Shown: positions 1 through 8,204 of the stretch, one piece after another | How positions within the stretch are numbered: position 1 is the stretch's first letter | How the letters are laid out: each line of letters starts with the position of its first letter | NCBI GenBank assembly: GCA_035454885.1 | Contig: DATIGE010000065.1 | Location: 1 to 53,271 of the forward strand | Reading direction: 5' to 3' | Source: a bacterium | GTDB lineage: Bacteria; UBA10199; JACPAL01; GCA-016699445 | Length of the DNA stretch: 53,271 nucleotides | Program-made: the position numbers and the translations under genes | Notes under the pieces: generated by a model | What the model was told of the DNA's origin: nothing | Seen by the model: the letters and a program-made list of their open reading frames with translations, nothing else | Databases searched by the model: none

Positions 1-885
1 GCCCCCGTTGGAGAGCGAGAGGGCGAGAACGGCGGCCGATTTGAGGCCGAAATAAAGGCCGTCCTTCGAGAGCGGATGGATGAACCCGGCCGCCTCGCCG
101 ATGGCGACCCACCGGGGGCCCATCAGATGGGTCTTGGACATGTCCCGGCTGACGGGGATCTGGGCGACCGTGCGCGGCAGGTCGGCGGGAAGCGGGGCGT
201 CCAAGAGACGCTGGACGATGTTGTCGAGCCTCTCCAAGAGATTGCGGGCCTGGAGCCGGCGCCCGGTGGACCACAGACGGATGGTCGATCCCTTTCCGTT
301 CGGCATGGCCCAGAAGCATCCCCTCATTTCCGGCAAGAACTTGATCACGCCGACGTTGCCGTTCTCGAAGGTCGCTCCGAGATCGAAACCCACCTCCATC
401 GTCATCTCCGGCGAATGCCCGTTCAATCCCAGATGCTTTCTCGCGAACCCCGCCGCTCCGTCGGCCGCGACCAGAAAATCCGCCTTCTCCTCCCCGTTCT
501 TGAGCTTGATCGTCCATCCCTCCCCGGTCGCCGCGAAACCCTCCACCTTCTGGGGATGGATCGTCACGCCGGCGCCCCTCGCCCTCCGTTCGAGAAATTC
601 CGCCACGTCGTCCCGGAACGCGATCGGCAGGGGCGTCTGGAACGGAACGCGGATCTCGCGGTTCTTGGGGGAAAGAAGTTTGAGCCCCTCGATTTCCACG
701 AACCTGGAAAAATCCTCGAAGAGAGGCATCTCCTCCAAGACGGGCCCGGCGACCGCCCCGCCGCAGGGCTTTTCCCAGGCGATCTTGGGGTCATAGACGG
801 TGACGGAGTAGCCCTTCACGGAGAGGAGGAGGGCCGCGTAGAGGGCCGAAGGCCCCGTCCCTAGAATGGCGATTCGCTGGCCCAT
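1..885 (-). CDS. FAD-dependent oxidoreductase, geranylgeranyl-reductase type (partial, 3' end off the window)
   Basis: The frame runs from an ATG at 885 to the window edge without a stop, giving 295 visible codons. Residues 5-15 form a Rossmann dinucleotide-binding loop (ILGTGPSALYA). A PCGG motif follows near residue 39, as in the geranylgeranyl reductase/FixC-like flavoprotein family. A GEAAGFIHPLSKDG stretch near residue 270 matches the second FAD-contact region of that family. It probably reduces or oxidises a lipid or isoprenoid-like substrate; which one cannot be told. Its ATG shares one base with the stop of the upstream cyclase gene (TGATG), so the two are probably translated as a coupled pair. 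Confidence 0.8.
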   Translation of the reverse strand, partial: MGQRIAILGTGPSALYAALLLSVKGYSVTVYDPKIAWEKPCGGAVAGPVLEEMPLFEDFSRFVEIEGLKLLSPKNREIRVPFQTPLPIAFRDDVAEFLERRARGAGVTIHPQKVEGFAATGEGWTIKLKNGEEKADFLVAADGAAGFARKHLGLNGHSPEMTMEVGFDLGATFENGNVGVIKFLPEMRGCFWAMPNGKGSTIRLWSTGRRLQARNLLERLDNIVQRLLDAPLPADLPRTVAQIPVSRDMSKTHLMGPRWVAIGEAAGFIHPLSKDGLYFGLKSAAVLALSLSNGG

Positions 886-1649
886 CAGGGGATGAGGGCG
901 AAGACGCGCGCCGGGGCCCCCGAACCCCCGGCGATCTTGAGCGGTGACACGACGATGGTCGCCCCTTGCGGCGGAAGTTTCTCGAGGTTGGTCAGTCCCT
1001 CAATCGCGTACTTGTTGGTCTTGAGCAGGATCTTGTGCGCGCAGAACGAGACGCTCCGCCCGGGGTCGATGCTGAGCGTATCCGTCCCCAGGGCGCGAAC
1101 GGCCCGGTTGTGGGCCAGGTAATCCACGACGTCGCAGGAGAAACCCGGCCAATGCATGGTTCCCGACTTATCCTTGTTCAGGAACTCGCGGGGCCGGTAC
1201 CACTTGGACTCCCAACCCGTGCGCAGAAGGACGATCGAATCCCTCTTGATGGGGCCGAACCGCCTCTCCCAGGCGCGCAGATCGTCCAACGTCAGCTCGT
1301 AGTCGGAATTGCGGAGGACGTCCTCGACGACGTTGATGACCACCGCCCGGCCGGTCAGCTCCTCGAGCGTGATCCGGTCGACGGACCGTCCGCTGCGCCA
1401 AAAATGCCGGGGCGCATCGATGTGGGTCCCCGCGTGTTCCGCGATGCAAAAGCCGTACGAGAGATAGCCGTCGTCGTAGTCCGAAAGCTTTTGGAGAAGG
1501 AACGGATGCCCCTCCGAATACTGGGGCATCGTGTTTTCCAGGGCGTGCGTGAGATCGACCAAGGGCTGCTTCCAAAATCGGCCCTGATCGCCGGCGAAGG
1601 CGGTGACGGACGACACAAGAGCGGCTGCACAAAGAATGACGCGGCGCAT
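885..1649 (-). CDS. Secreted cyclase/kynurenine formamidase-like hydrolase
   Basis: 254 residues. The family signature HAGTHIDAPRHF (H-x-G-T-H-x-D-x-P-x-H) marks the putative cyclase fold (PF04199), whose metal site uses these His and Asp residues. The ATG at 1649 was chosen because it opens a signal peptide (MRRVILCAAALVSSVTAFAG), which suggests export; an upstream TTG at 1688 would only add an unlikely prefix. The stop overlaps the start of the FAD oxidoreductase by one base. The substrate is unknown: the family includes arylformamidases and polyketide cyclases. An exported member next to a flavoprotein argues against plain tryptophan catabolism. Confidence 0.8.
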   Translation of the reverse strand: MRRVILCAAALVSSVTAFAGDQGRFWKQPLVDLTHALENTMPQYSEGHPFLLQKLSDYDDGYLSYGFCIAEHAGTHIDAPRHFWRSGRSVDRITLEELTGRAVVINVVEDVLRNSDYELTLDDLRAWERRFGPIKRDSIVLLRTGWESKWYRPREFLNKDKSGTMHWPGFSCDVVDYLAHNRAVRALGTDTLSIDPGRSVSFCAHKILLKTNKYAIEGLTNLEKLPPQGATIVVSPLKIAGGSGAPARVFALIP

Positions 1650-1702
1650 TGGAGGGGGGAAATCAATACACCCGGGCTTAAAAATCAAGGGATTCTTCCC
1701 AC

Positions 1703-1747
1703 TTGTCAGATTAAACTCATTAAATTATAATTAAATTCGATTTAATT
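1703..1747 (+). promoter_or_regulatory. Sigma-70 promoter with overlapping palindromic operator for the AbrB/PIN operon
   Basis: TTGTCA (1703-1708) and a perfect TATAAT (1726-1731) are 17 bp apart. An inverted repeat with 8-bp arms, AATTAAAT-TCG-ATTTAATT (1729-1747), overlaps the -10 and start-site region and abuts the ATG at 1748. AbrB/MazE-type antitoxins usually repress their own operon at such AT-rich palindromes, so this is the likely autoregulatory operator. The predicted leader is only about 10 nt and has no Shine-Dalgarno sequence. Confidence 0.7.
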
Positions 1748-1996
1748 ATGGTGAAACAGCTCTTAAAAATCGGTAATTCCGTCGCCATCACCATCCCATC
1801 CGAGGAAGTCGTGAAACTGAAGCTCAAGCCGGGAGACAAGGTGGAGATCTATTCGGACGGCGAAACCCTCAAGATCGTGCCGATCCGCCGGATCCGCCCC
1901 ATCAAGTTGGGTGGCCTCTGCAAAGGGTTGGACGTTTCGGAGGAGGACATCGCCGAAGTCAGGCGCGAGATGTGGAGATCGACCTTCGATGAGTAA
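1748..1996 (+). CDS. AbrB/MazE-family antitoxin (SpoVT-AbrB fold)
   Basis: 82 residues. The N-terminal half (LLKIGNSVAITIPSEEV, then LKLKPGDKVEI) is a swapped-hairpin AbrB DNA-binding domain. The C-terminal part (VSEEDIAEVRREMW) is the helix that normally wraps the toxin. It should bind and neutralise the PIN toxin encoded directly downstream and repress the operon through the palindrome next to its start codon. The stop TAA lies inside the first codons of the toxin gene (8-bp overlap), which supports coupled translation. Confidence 0.85.
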   Translation: MVKQLLKIGNSVAITIPSEEVVKLKLKPGDKVEIYSDGETLKIVPIRRIRPIKLGGLCKGLDVSEEDIAEVRREMWRSTFDE

Positions 1997-2426
1997 TAAA
2001 ATGAGAAATAGCAACGAGCTCCCGAGCTACGTCGCGGACACGCACGCCGTCATCTGGCACATGATGGACAGTGCGCGACTTTCGACCGAGGCCCGGCGGC
2101 GTTTCCAGGAGGCCGACCGCGGAGACGCCATCATTTATGTTTCGGTCATGACGCCGATCGAGATGACTTATCTGTTCGAGAAAGGCAAAATCCCCGAGAC
2201 GGTCCCGCTTCAATTTCACGCGACGGTCGAGGACACGGGCAAGGACAGTTATCGGATCTCTGAAATCTCCTACGAGCTGACAAAAATCTTCCGGGAAGTC
2301 CCCGCATCCCTGATTCCCGAGCTTCCGGACCGCATCATCGCGGCCACTGCCCATCATCTCAACCTTCCGCTGATTACGAAAGACCGGCGCATCCACGATT
2401 GGAAAGGGATCACGAGCGTCTGGTAG
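1989..2426 (+). CDS. PIN-domain toxin (VapC-like ribonuclease)
   Basis: 145 residues from the ATG at 1989; an ATG at 2001 is an alternative. The PIN acidic residues are visible: DTHAVIWHM at the N-terminus, a conserved Glu in TPIEMTYL, and the C-terminal pair PDRIIAATA and TKDRRI. These coordinate metal for RNA cleavage. The DTHAxIW form belongs to the subgroup often paired with AbrB-type antitoxins, as here. The targets are probably tRNA or rRNA, by family analogy. The C-terminus converges on the M48 gene 28 bp away. Confidence 0.85.
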   Translation: MSNKMRNSNELPSYVADTHAVIWHMMDSARLSTEARRRFQEADRGDAIIYVSVMTPIEMTYLFEKGKIPETVPLQFHATVEDTGKDSYRISEISYELTKIFREVPASLIPELPDRIIAATAHHLNLPLITKDRRIHDWKGITSVW

Positions 2427-2454
2427 TGAACTTGGGCATGAACTTGAAGCCGTC

Positions 2455-3396
2455 TCACTCATCCGGAGACGGATAAGGCTGGACGCCCGTGGGCCCCTCC
2501 ATCGTCGTCGTCCTGTCCTTCAGCGCGGCCAGGTTCCCCAAGATCATCATCGCGAGGAAGACCGCGACCGTCGGCAGGACGTAGACGGCACCGATGAGCG
2601 CCAGGGCGCGGTAGGTCCCGCGCGATCCGGTGAATCCGGCCGGCTTGAGCGACTCCTCCAGGGCGATCACGCGGTCGGCGAGCGGCGGGTGCGAGGACAG
2701 CCAGGTCCCGATGGTCAGCCAGCCCGCGTTCAAGTCCTCCACCTGGCGGGCCAGAGCCTGGAGATTGACCGTCGGTCCCCTTTCCGCGCCGGCGGCGAGG
2801 ATGGCCAGCCCCCGAAGAGCCCCGTCTTTGCGCCCGGCGCCGGCCAGGCCGTAGCGGTCGCAGGTGTATTCGCGGGCCCGCGACAACGCCGATCCCAGGA
2901 AGGGCACGAACATCCCCGGCAGGAGGAACCACAGGTACTTGAGGTGGCCTTCCTTGATATGGCCGAGTTCGTGCGCGACGATCATGTCGCGAGCGGAGGT
3001 GTCCTCCCCGCAGGCCTCCAACAGATCCGAGTAGAGGATGATGAAATTGTCCCGGAAGAGCTTGGTCGCCAGCGCGTTCAGGAGGCCGCCCGCCTGCATG
3101 ACGTACGCATCCGGCGCCTTGTCAAAACCCATCCTCCGGGCCAGCCGTTCGACCGATTGATGAAGGTCCGGAAACTGGTCCGGCCCGATCTTCACCGCGC
3201 TCCCGCGCACGTGCGCGATGAAGATGACGTGCCCGATGAAGAGAAAGAGACCGATGAAGGCGAGGTAGACCAGCCCGAAGACCGTGATCGCCAGCGCGAA
3301 CCAGACGAAGAACGAAAAGACGCCGGCGAGCCACAGGAGCGGTTTCTCCATCGGCCAGGGTTCGATCTTGATGGATGGAACGGCTGACTCCGTCAT
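2455..3396 (-). CDS. M48-family membrane zinc metallopeptidase
   Basis: 313 residues. HELGHIKEGH near residue 143 is the zinc-binding HExxH of M48 peptidases (HtpX/Ste24 type). Hydrophobic spans near residues 18-50 and 265-295 flank the catalytic domain, and the central region carries the REYTCDRYG motif, which supplies the third zinc ligand region. The start ATG follows a clear GGGAGG Shine-Dalgarno sequence. It probably takes part in quality control of membrane or periplasmic proteins. It is transcribed divergently from the TSP3 lipoprotein gene. Confidence 0.85.
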   Translation of the reverse strand: MTESAVPSIKIEPWPMEKPLLWLAGVFSFFVWFALAITVFGLVYLAFIGLFLFIGHVIFIAHVRGSAVKIGPDQFPDLHQSVERLARRMGFDKAPDAYVMQAGGLLNALATKLFRDNFIILYSDLLEACGEDTSARDMIVAHELGHIKEGHLKYLWFLLPGMFVPFLGSALSRAREYTCDRYGLAGAGRKDGALRGLAILAAGAERGPTVNLQALARQVEDLNAGWLTIGTWLSSHPPLADRVIALEESLKPAGFTGSRGTYRALALIGAVYVLPTVAVFLAMMILGNLAALKDRTTTMEGPTGVQPYPSPDE

Positions 3397-4252
3397 GGAT
3401 CCCTCCCGCTGCTTTCAAGCAACTCTTGCACGAATAACCCGATGTGTGGCCGTGATCCAGTTCAATTCCTTCGCCGCCCTCTTCGCCTCCCGGACCGTCG
3501 TTTCGTGCGCGTCCGCGGCGGCCGCTCCGGCCAGCCCCCGCGCGCCCCTCTCCTCGTCCCTTCTCCTGGCCGCCTCCCTGGGGCTCACGTCGATCTTAAG
3601 CGGCTGCGGGCGGACGGGGCTTTTGGACGAGACCGCCCCCGTCCCCGCGGACTCGGGGACCACCGACGCCGCGCCCCCGGACGCCGGCGTCGACGCACCT
3701 CCGTTGCCCGTCACGCCCGTCTCGGACCTGGACTGCGACGGGGTCTTGGACCTCGTCGACAACTGCCCCCTCAGCGCGAACCTGAACCAGATGGATTCCG
3801 ACGGCGACGGCATCGGCGACGTTTGCGACAACGATTCCGTTAATCCGGATTCGGATGGAGACGGGGTCCTGGACGGCGAGGAGCTGTGGGTCTTGGGTTC
3901 CGACCACACCAAGGCGGACACGGACGGAGACGGACTCGGCGACGGGGCGGACGCCTGCCCCACGACGGCGGGGTCTTCCGCAAATCTCGGATGTCAACCG
4001 ACGCCGCCGACCTGCCACATCGAGGCGGTCCCGCACCCCATGACCCTCTGCGACGGCACCTTCGTGGAAGGATTTCGCATCCTGTGGGACGCCGGCAACG
4101 CCCAGGACTCCCTGCTCCGGGAGGGGGCCGCGCCCCTCACCCGCAAGCGCTCCGGGCAGGTCTACGTCTATCCGATGACGCCGACCCTCTACGCCCTGAC
4201 CGCCGAATCCCCCTTCGGAAACTGCCAGGAGTCCGTCATGGTCACGCCGTGA
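3395..4252 (+). CDS. Lipoprotein with thrombospondin type 3 calcium-binding repeats
   Basis: The mature part follows a lipobox-like LSGC (Cys 71 of the 285-residue reading from ATG 3395). A linker rich in Pro, Ala and Asp leads into TSP3 repeats such as DSDGDGIGDVCDND and DTDGDGLGDGADACP, which bind calcium. The Cys-containing C-terminal domain is unrecognised. The true start is uncertain: ATG 3395 would overlap the start codon of the divergent protease gene, and GTG codons at 3446 or 3452 are plausible. No Shine-Dalgarno sequence decides the matter. It is probably an outer-membrane or surface lipoprotein. Confidence 0.75.
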   Translation: MDPSRCFQATLARITRCVAVIQFNSFAALFASRTVVSCASAAAAPASPRAPLSSSLLLAASLGLTSILSGCGRTGLLDETAPVPADSGTTDAAPPDAGVDAPPLPVTPVSDLDCDGVLDLVDNCPLSANLNQMDSDGDGIGDVCDNDSVNPDSDGDGVLDGEELWVLGSDHTKADTDGDGLGDGADACPTTAGSSANLGCQPTPPTCHIEAVPHPMTLCDGTFVEGFRILWDAGNAQDSLLREGAAPLTRKRSGQVYVYPMTPTLYALTAESPFGNCQESVMVTP

Positions 4253-4266
4253 TCCTGCGCCGCAGG

Positions 4267-5052
4267 TCAGGCGGCGAAGAAGCGAAACGCAAAAAAAAGG
4301 CCGAAGAAGACAAAGACGACGCCCGCCAAACGTCCGACCAGCGCCCCGCGCGGAATCATTTTTTCCGCCGACATAACGGCGGTCAGGGCGACCATCCAGG
4401 CGAGGTTCATGAGCCCCACGCCGAACATCACGAGCATGATCCCCCAGCAACACCCGATGCAGTACAGGGCGTGCCAATGACCGGTCCTCAAGGCGCCCCA
4501 TGGTCCTTCCCGCCAATGCTCCGCCAGAAACTCCAAGGGCGACCGGCAATGCTCGAGACATCGGTCCTTGAAAGGACTCCACTGGTAGAGCCCGGCCGCG
4601 ACGAGGACCGCTGCGGCGGAGAGGTCTCCGTATGCCGTCAACGCGGGGCGGGCGGCGAGCAACGTTTGTATCAGCCGGACGGCGGCGAAGGCGGCGAACC
4701 CCGTCAAGGCCCAGGCCAGAAAATATCCCGAGATGAAGAGCCACTTCAGGGACTCTCCCTTCTCCGGTTCCCGAGTGCGGGAGAATCGGGCGAAGAGGAG
4801 GACCATCGGCGTGACCGCGGGGATCATCATCGCCGCCATCATGGTGGACCACATCCCCAGGAACGACGGGAGGACGAGCCAGAACGCCTTGCCCGTCCCC
4901 ATGCACATGGGGCAGGCCACGCTCATCCCTCCGCACATCCGGCAACCCATCGCATGCCATTGATAGAGGATGGCGAGCCACGAAAGGGCGGCCAGGGCCG
5001 CCAAGGCAAGCAAGGTCCCTCTTTCGCCGCGCGCGAGGACTCCCGGAAACAT
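4267..5052 (-). CDS. DUF2182 multi-spanning membrane protein with a cysteine-rich loop
   Basis: 261 residues with about six membrane spans. Family hallmarks are MMAAMMIPAVTPM, QWSPFKDRCLEHCRSP, CCWGIMLVMF and the final VMSAEK. The first extramembrane loop carries two CxxC pairs (C37, C40, C47, C50) that look like a metal site; I do not recall these as general for DUF2182. The gene starts 3 bp after the stop of the DUF1326 gene, so the two are one operon. The family is described as a predicted metal-binding integral membrane protein; its biochemical role is unknown. Confidence 0.85.
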   Translation of the reverse strand: MFPGVLARGERGTLLALAALAALSWLAILYQWHAMGCRMCGGMSVACPMCMGTGKAFWLVLPSFLGMWSTMMAAMMIPAVTPMVLLFARFSRTREPEKGESLKWLFISGYFLAWALTGFAAFAAVRLIQTLLAARPALTAYGDLSAAAVLVAAGLYQWSPFKDRCLEHCRSPLEFLAEHWREGPWGALRTGHWHALYCIGCCWGIMLVMFGVGLMNLAWMVALTAVMSAEKMIPRGALVGRLAGVVFVFFGLFFAFRFFAA

Positions 5053-5055
5053 GGA

Positions 5056-5688
5056 TTAAGCGACCAGACCCTTGTGGGTGTGCACGACGTCGGCGAGCGA
5101 GCTGTGGGTGTTCTGATATTCGAACGGGATCGCCCCCGTCGATTTCAGGGATTTTGCGGAGCAGACCTCCATCTCCCGGTACTCGAATCCCTCGGGCATC
5201 CGGACGATGACCCGCTGCTTCTTTCCGTTGGCGGGGACGACCAAGGACTCCGTGACGGTCTCGAGGAAACCGGGGATCTCGACCAGGGCCTTGCGGCCCT
5301 TCTTGTCGAACTTGAAACGGATCGGGACGAACTGGGGCTCATAGATCTGCGTGATGATCGAGGCCAGGATCTCGAAATAGGTCCCCCCGTGCTTTCCCGA
5401 AAGAATCTGGAGGATCGCGTCGCGCTGCTCCGGCTTCGCACGCTCGTCGACGAACGGCTGCAGTTGGCCGTTCCCTTCGTGGAGAGCGCCCGGCCAGCGG
5501 TACACCGCCGCCCATCGCAAGCCATCCAGCTTCACCTTCCCGAAATGCCCTTCCCGGATCTGCATTCCGGCCATCCCCTCGCAGCCCTTGTCGGGAAACG
5601 GCACCCCGATCGTGTCGCACGGGCAGGTGGCGAGGCAATTGCAGTTCTTGACGTAGTGTCCCTTCATCTTCCAGGGCGTCTTGGGCAT
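5056..5688 (-). CDS. DUF1326 domain protein with N-terminal cysteine motif
   Basis: 210 residues from an ATG preceded by AGGAGG. The N-terminus holds the family-typical CNCLATCPCD cluster, suggesting metal or redox chemistry, followed by a mostly beta domain. There is no signal peptide, so a cytoplasmic location facing the membrane partner is likely. It is followed after 3 bp by the DUF2182 membrane protein; I recall the two families occurring together elsewhere. No function is established. Confidence 0.85.
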   Translation of the reverse strand: MPKTPWKMKGHYVKNCNCLATCPCDTIGVPFPDKGCEGMAGMQIREGHFGKVKLDGLRWAAVYRWPGALHEGNGQLQPFVDERAKPEQRDAILQILSGKHGGTYFEILASIITQIYEPQFVPIRFKFDKKGRKALVEIPGFLETVTESLVVPANGKKQRVIVRMPEGFEYREMEVCSAKSLKSTGAIPFEYQNTHSSLADVVHTHKGLVA

Positions 5689-5712
5689 GGCGTTTCCTCC
5701 TATTGGCCGTGT

Positions 5713-5741
5713 CTGATACGACATCTCCACGTAGGTGTCAA
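5713..5741 (-). promoter_or_regulatory. Sigma-70 promoter of the DUF1326-DUF2182 operon
   Basis: On the minus strand TTGACA (5741-5736) is followed after 17 bp by TATCAG (5718-5713), about 25 bp upstream of the DUF1326 start and immediately before its Shine-Dalgarno sequence. The -35 match is perfect and the -10 match moderate. It lies between the hrpB stop and the DUF1326 gene, so the pair need not depend on hrpB transcription. Confidence 0.55.
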
Positions 5742-5753
5742 AATCGGAAATGG

Positions 5754-8177
5754 TCACTTCTGCTGCGGTTTCTCCGGCCATGCATGCCTTGGGTATTTGC
5801 GGCCCAACTCCTTGCGGATCTGGGGATAGGCGTTTTTCCAAAAACTCGCGAGGTCTTGCGTCACCTGGACCGGCCGCTGGTTGGGCGCGAGCAGATGCAG
5901 GGTCAGCGGCAGTCTCCCGCCCATGAGGCTCGGACCCTGCGTCATCCCGAAAAAATCCTGGAGGCGCGAGGCGATCCACGGCTTCTGATCCCACTTGTAA
6001 TGGACCTTCACGCGGCGGCCCTTGAGAAAGCAGTGCGTGGGCACGGAGCGGTCCAAATCGCCCCTGAGGGACGGGGAAACGGCGGCTTCCATCCGCTCCT
6101 GAAACGCGGCGGGTTGGAGATCCTTGAGCGAGGTCGCCCCGGCGAGCGACCGGATGAGAAATTCCGGCGTCGCCTCCCCGCTCTTCAGAAGACGGAGCCG
6201 AGCGAGAAAGGCCTCGACCGGTTCCGGGTCCACGTGGCGTTCGAGGAGCTTGAGCAGGTCGGGGACCTCCGGCGGATGAGCCGCATCGATGCCGAAGGCC
6301 TCCTTGAGAAGGAGGACCGAGGCGGCCGCCGGGTCGCGGGGCTCGCCTTGGGTCTGACTCAGGACGAGGTCCCCGTAGGTCAGCCGGGCCGCTTCGTAAA
6401 CCTTGGCCCGCTCCGCGTCCCAGATCAGGCTCTCCTCCTCCCGGATCAAATCATTCTTGAGGTCCAACAGCCAATCGGCCCGGATCGGGCAGAGCGTGTG
6501 CACGTGGACCTTGAGTTTGCCTTCGCCCTGCCGGCCCCTTTCCTGAACGTCCAGAACGAGAAAAAACTCGTTCTGGTCGACCGCCGATTGGCGCGTGACG
6601 ACGGCGGATCCTCCGGTCGCAAAGACCAGGTCGGCCTCCGCCCCCTTCGCGACACCGCGTTTCTTGGCGACACGATCGGGAAACCCCGTCAGCAGACAGC
6701 GCGCGGCCTCCTCTTCCCTCTTGATCCCCGTCGCGATCCGGCCATTCCCGGAATTTGACAAGATTTGATCCCGCAGCCGGTTCACGTTGTAAGGCCTCTT
6801 GCGGGAGAGGACGTCAAAGAGATTCAAGTCCCCGGTCACCTCCTCGCTCATCCACGCGGCCAGGGTCGCAACCTCCTCCAAGACGCCGCGAGCCTTCGCC
6901 TCGAGGATGGCCCTCCCCAAACGGGGGTGCAGGGAAAACGCCGTCAAATCGCGCCCCAGCGGGGTCAACCCGTCATCCCCGACGGCTTCGATCCGGCGCA
7001 GCAGGAGACCTGCGGCCTCCGTCGCCTCCGGCGGAGGGGGCAGGAACCAGGGGAAATCGGCCAGGGAACCGCCCAAACCCAGGACCTCCAACAAGGTCGG
7101 AGCCAGATCGGACCTCTCAATCTCGGGGACCTCATGATCCGGGCGGCCGTCAAAATCGGATTGAGAGTACAGACGCAGGCATTGCCCGGGCGCCGTGCGG
7201 CCGGCGCGGCCGGCGCGCTGAATCGCCGAGGCCTTGGAGATCGGCCGGGTCACCAGACGCGAAATTCCGGACCACCAGGAAAAACTCGCGCGGCGGTGAA
7301 GCCCGCTGTCGATGACCGTCGTGACGCCGTCGATGGTCAGCGAGGTCTCGGCCACGTTCGTGGCCAAGATCACCTTCGGTTTCGAGGCCGGGCGAAAAAC
7401 GTCGGCTTGCGCCTCGCGGGAAAGATCCGCGTAAAGGGGCAGGATCTTCAACTCGTCGCGGAAGGCCGCACGAAGGGTCTCTTGGCATCTCAAGATTTCG
7501 CCCACACCCGGAAGGAAAACGAGCACGTCGCCCCGTGACGCCGCCAAAGCCGAGCCGACCGCCGATCGGACGGCGGTATCCAGGCGCTGAGACGCGGTCA
7601 TCGGGTGATAGGTCGTGGAAACAGGATAAAGCCTCGTCTCGAGGCTGATCACCGGCGCCTCGAGATACCGGGCCAATCCCTCGGCCTGCAGCGTCGCCGA
7701 CATGACGACGATCTTCAGGTCCCTGCGTATCGTCGTCTGCAGGCGCTTCAAGCATCCCAGGGCGACATCCGTCTGCAAATGGCGCTCGTGGAACTCGTCC
7801 AGCACGACGGCGGCGACGTTCCGGATCTCCGGGTCTTGGAGCGCGAGCCGCAGGAACATCCCTTCCGTCAGGAACCTGAGCCGAGTGCTCGGACCGACGA
7901 CCCTTTCAAACCGGAAGTGGTAGCCCACGGTCCCGCCGACGTCTTCGCTCCGTTCCTCCGCCACGCGCAGGGCCGCCATCTTGGCCGCGAGGCGCCGGGG
8001 CACCAAGACCCAAATCTCCTTTCCCTTGGCCCAAGGCTCGTCGAGAAGGAAGGGCGGGACGCGGGTCGTCTTTCCGGAACCGGGTGAGGCCTGGAGGATC
8101 AACGAAGTCGCCGCCAGGAGTTTCTGCGAAATCTCGGGCAACAACGCGTCGACCGGCAGCTTTTGCTTCATGGTCAT
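5754..8177 (-). CDS. hrpB: ATP-dependent helicase HrpB
   Basis: 807 residues, the usual HrpB length. Visible helicase motifs are Walker A (ASPGSGKTT, about residue 30), DEFHERH (the DExH box, about residue 128), SATLQ, ATNVAETSLTI and QRAGRAGR. The long C-terminal region with TLHLLAPNQRPVQVTQDLASF is the HrpB-specific domain. It is a DEAH-box RNA helicase whose physiological role is poorly known. Two in-frame ATGs (8177 and 8171) are possible starts. It is divergent from the methyltransferase gene. Confidence 0.93.
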   Translation of the reverse strand: MTMKQKLPVDALLPEISQKLLAATSLILQASPGSGKTTRVPPFLLDEPWAKGKEIWVLVPRRLAAKMAALRVAEERSEDVGGTVGYHFRFERVVGPSTRLRFLTEGMFLRLALQDPEIRNVAAVVLDEFHERHLQTDVALGCLKRLQTTIRRDLKIVVMSATLQAEGLARYLEAPVISLETRLYPVSTTYHPMTASQRLDTAVRSAVGSALAASRGDVLVFLPGVGEILRCQETLRAAFRDELKILPLYADLSREAQADVFRPASKPKVILATNVAETSLTIDGVTTVIDSGLHRRASFSWWSGISRLVTRPISKASAIQRAGRAGRTAPGQCLRLYSQSDFDGRPDHEVPEIERSDLAPTLLEVLGLGGSLADFPWFLPPPPEATEAAGLLLRRIEAVGDDGLTPLGRDLTAFSLHPRLGRAILEAKARGVLEEVATLAAWMSEEVTGDLNLFDVLSRKRPYNVNRLRDQILSNSGNGRIATGIKREEEAARCLLTGFPDRVAKKRGVAKGAEADLVFATGGSAVVTRQSAVDQNEFFLVLDVQERGRQGEGKLKVHVHTLCPIRADWLLDLKNDLIREEESLIWDAERAKVYEAARLTYGDLVLSQTQGEPRDPAAASVLLLKEAFGIDAAHPPEVPDLLKLLERHVDPEPVEAFLARLRLLKSGEATPEFLIRSLAGATSLKDLQPAAFQERMEAAVSPSLRGDLDRSVPTHCFLKGRRVKVHYKWDQKPWIASRLQDFFGMTQGPSLMGGRLPLTLHLLAPNQRPVQVTQDLASFWKNAYPQIRKELGRKYPRHAWPEKPQQK

Positions 8178-8204
8178 ACGAGTTTGTGTTTATATGAAAA
8201 GCCC

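Noticed and set aside
4018-5829. Plus-strand frame across DUF2182/DUF1326
   Set aside because: It is antisense to two genes with clear motifs and ribosome sites; its translation is low-complexity.
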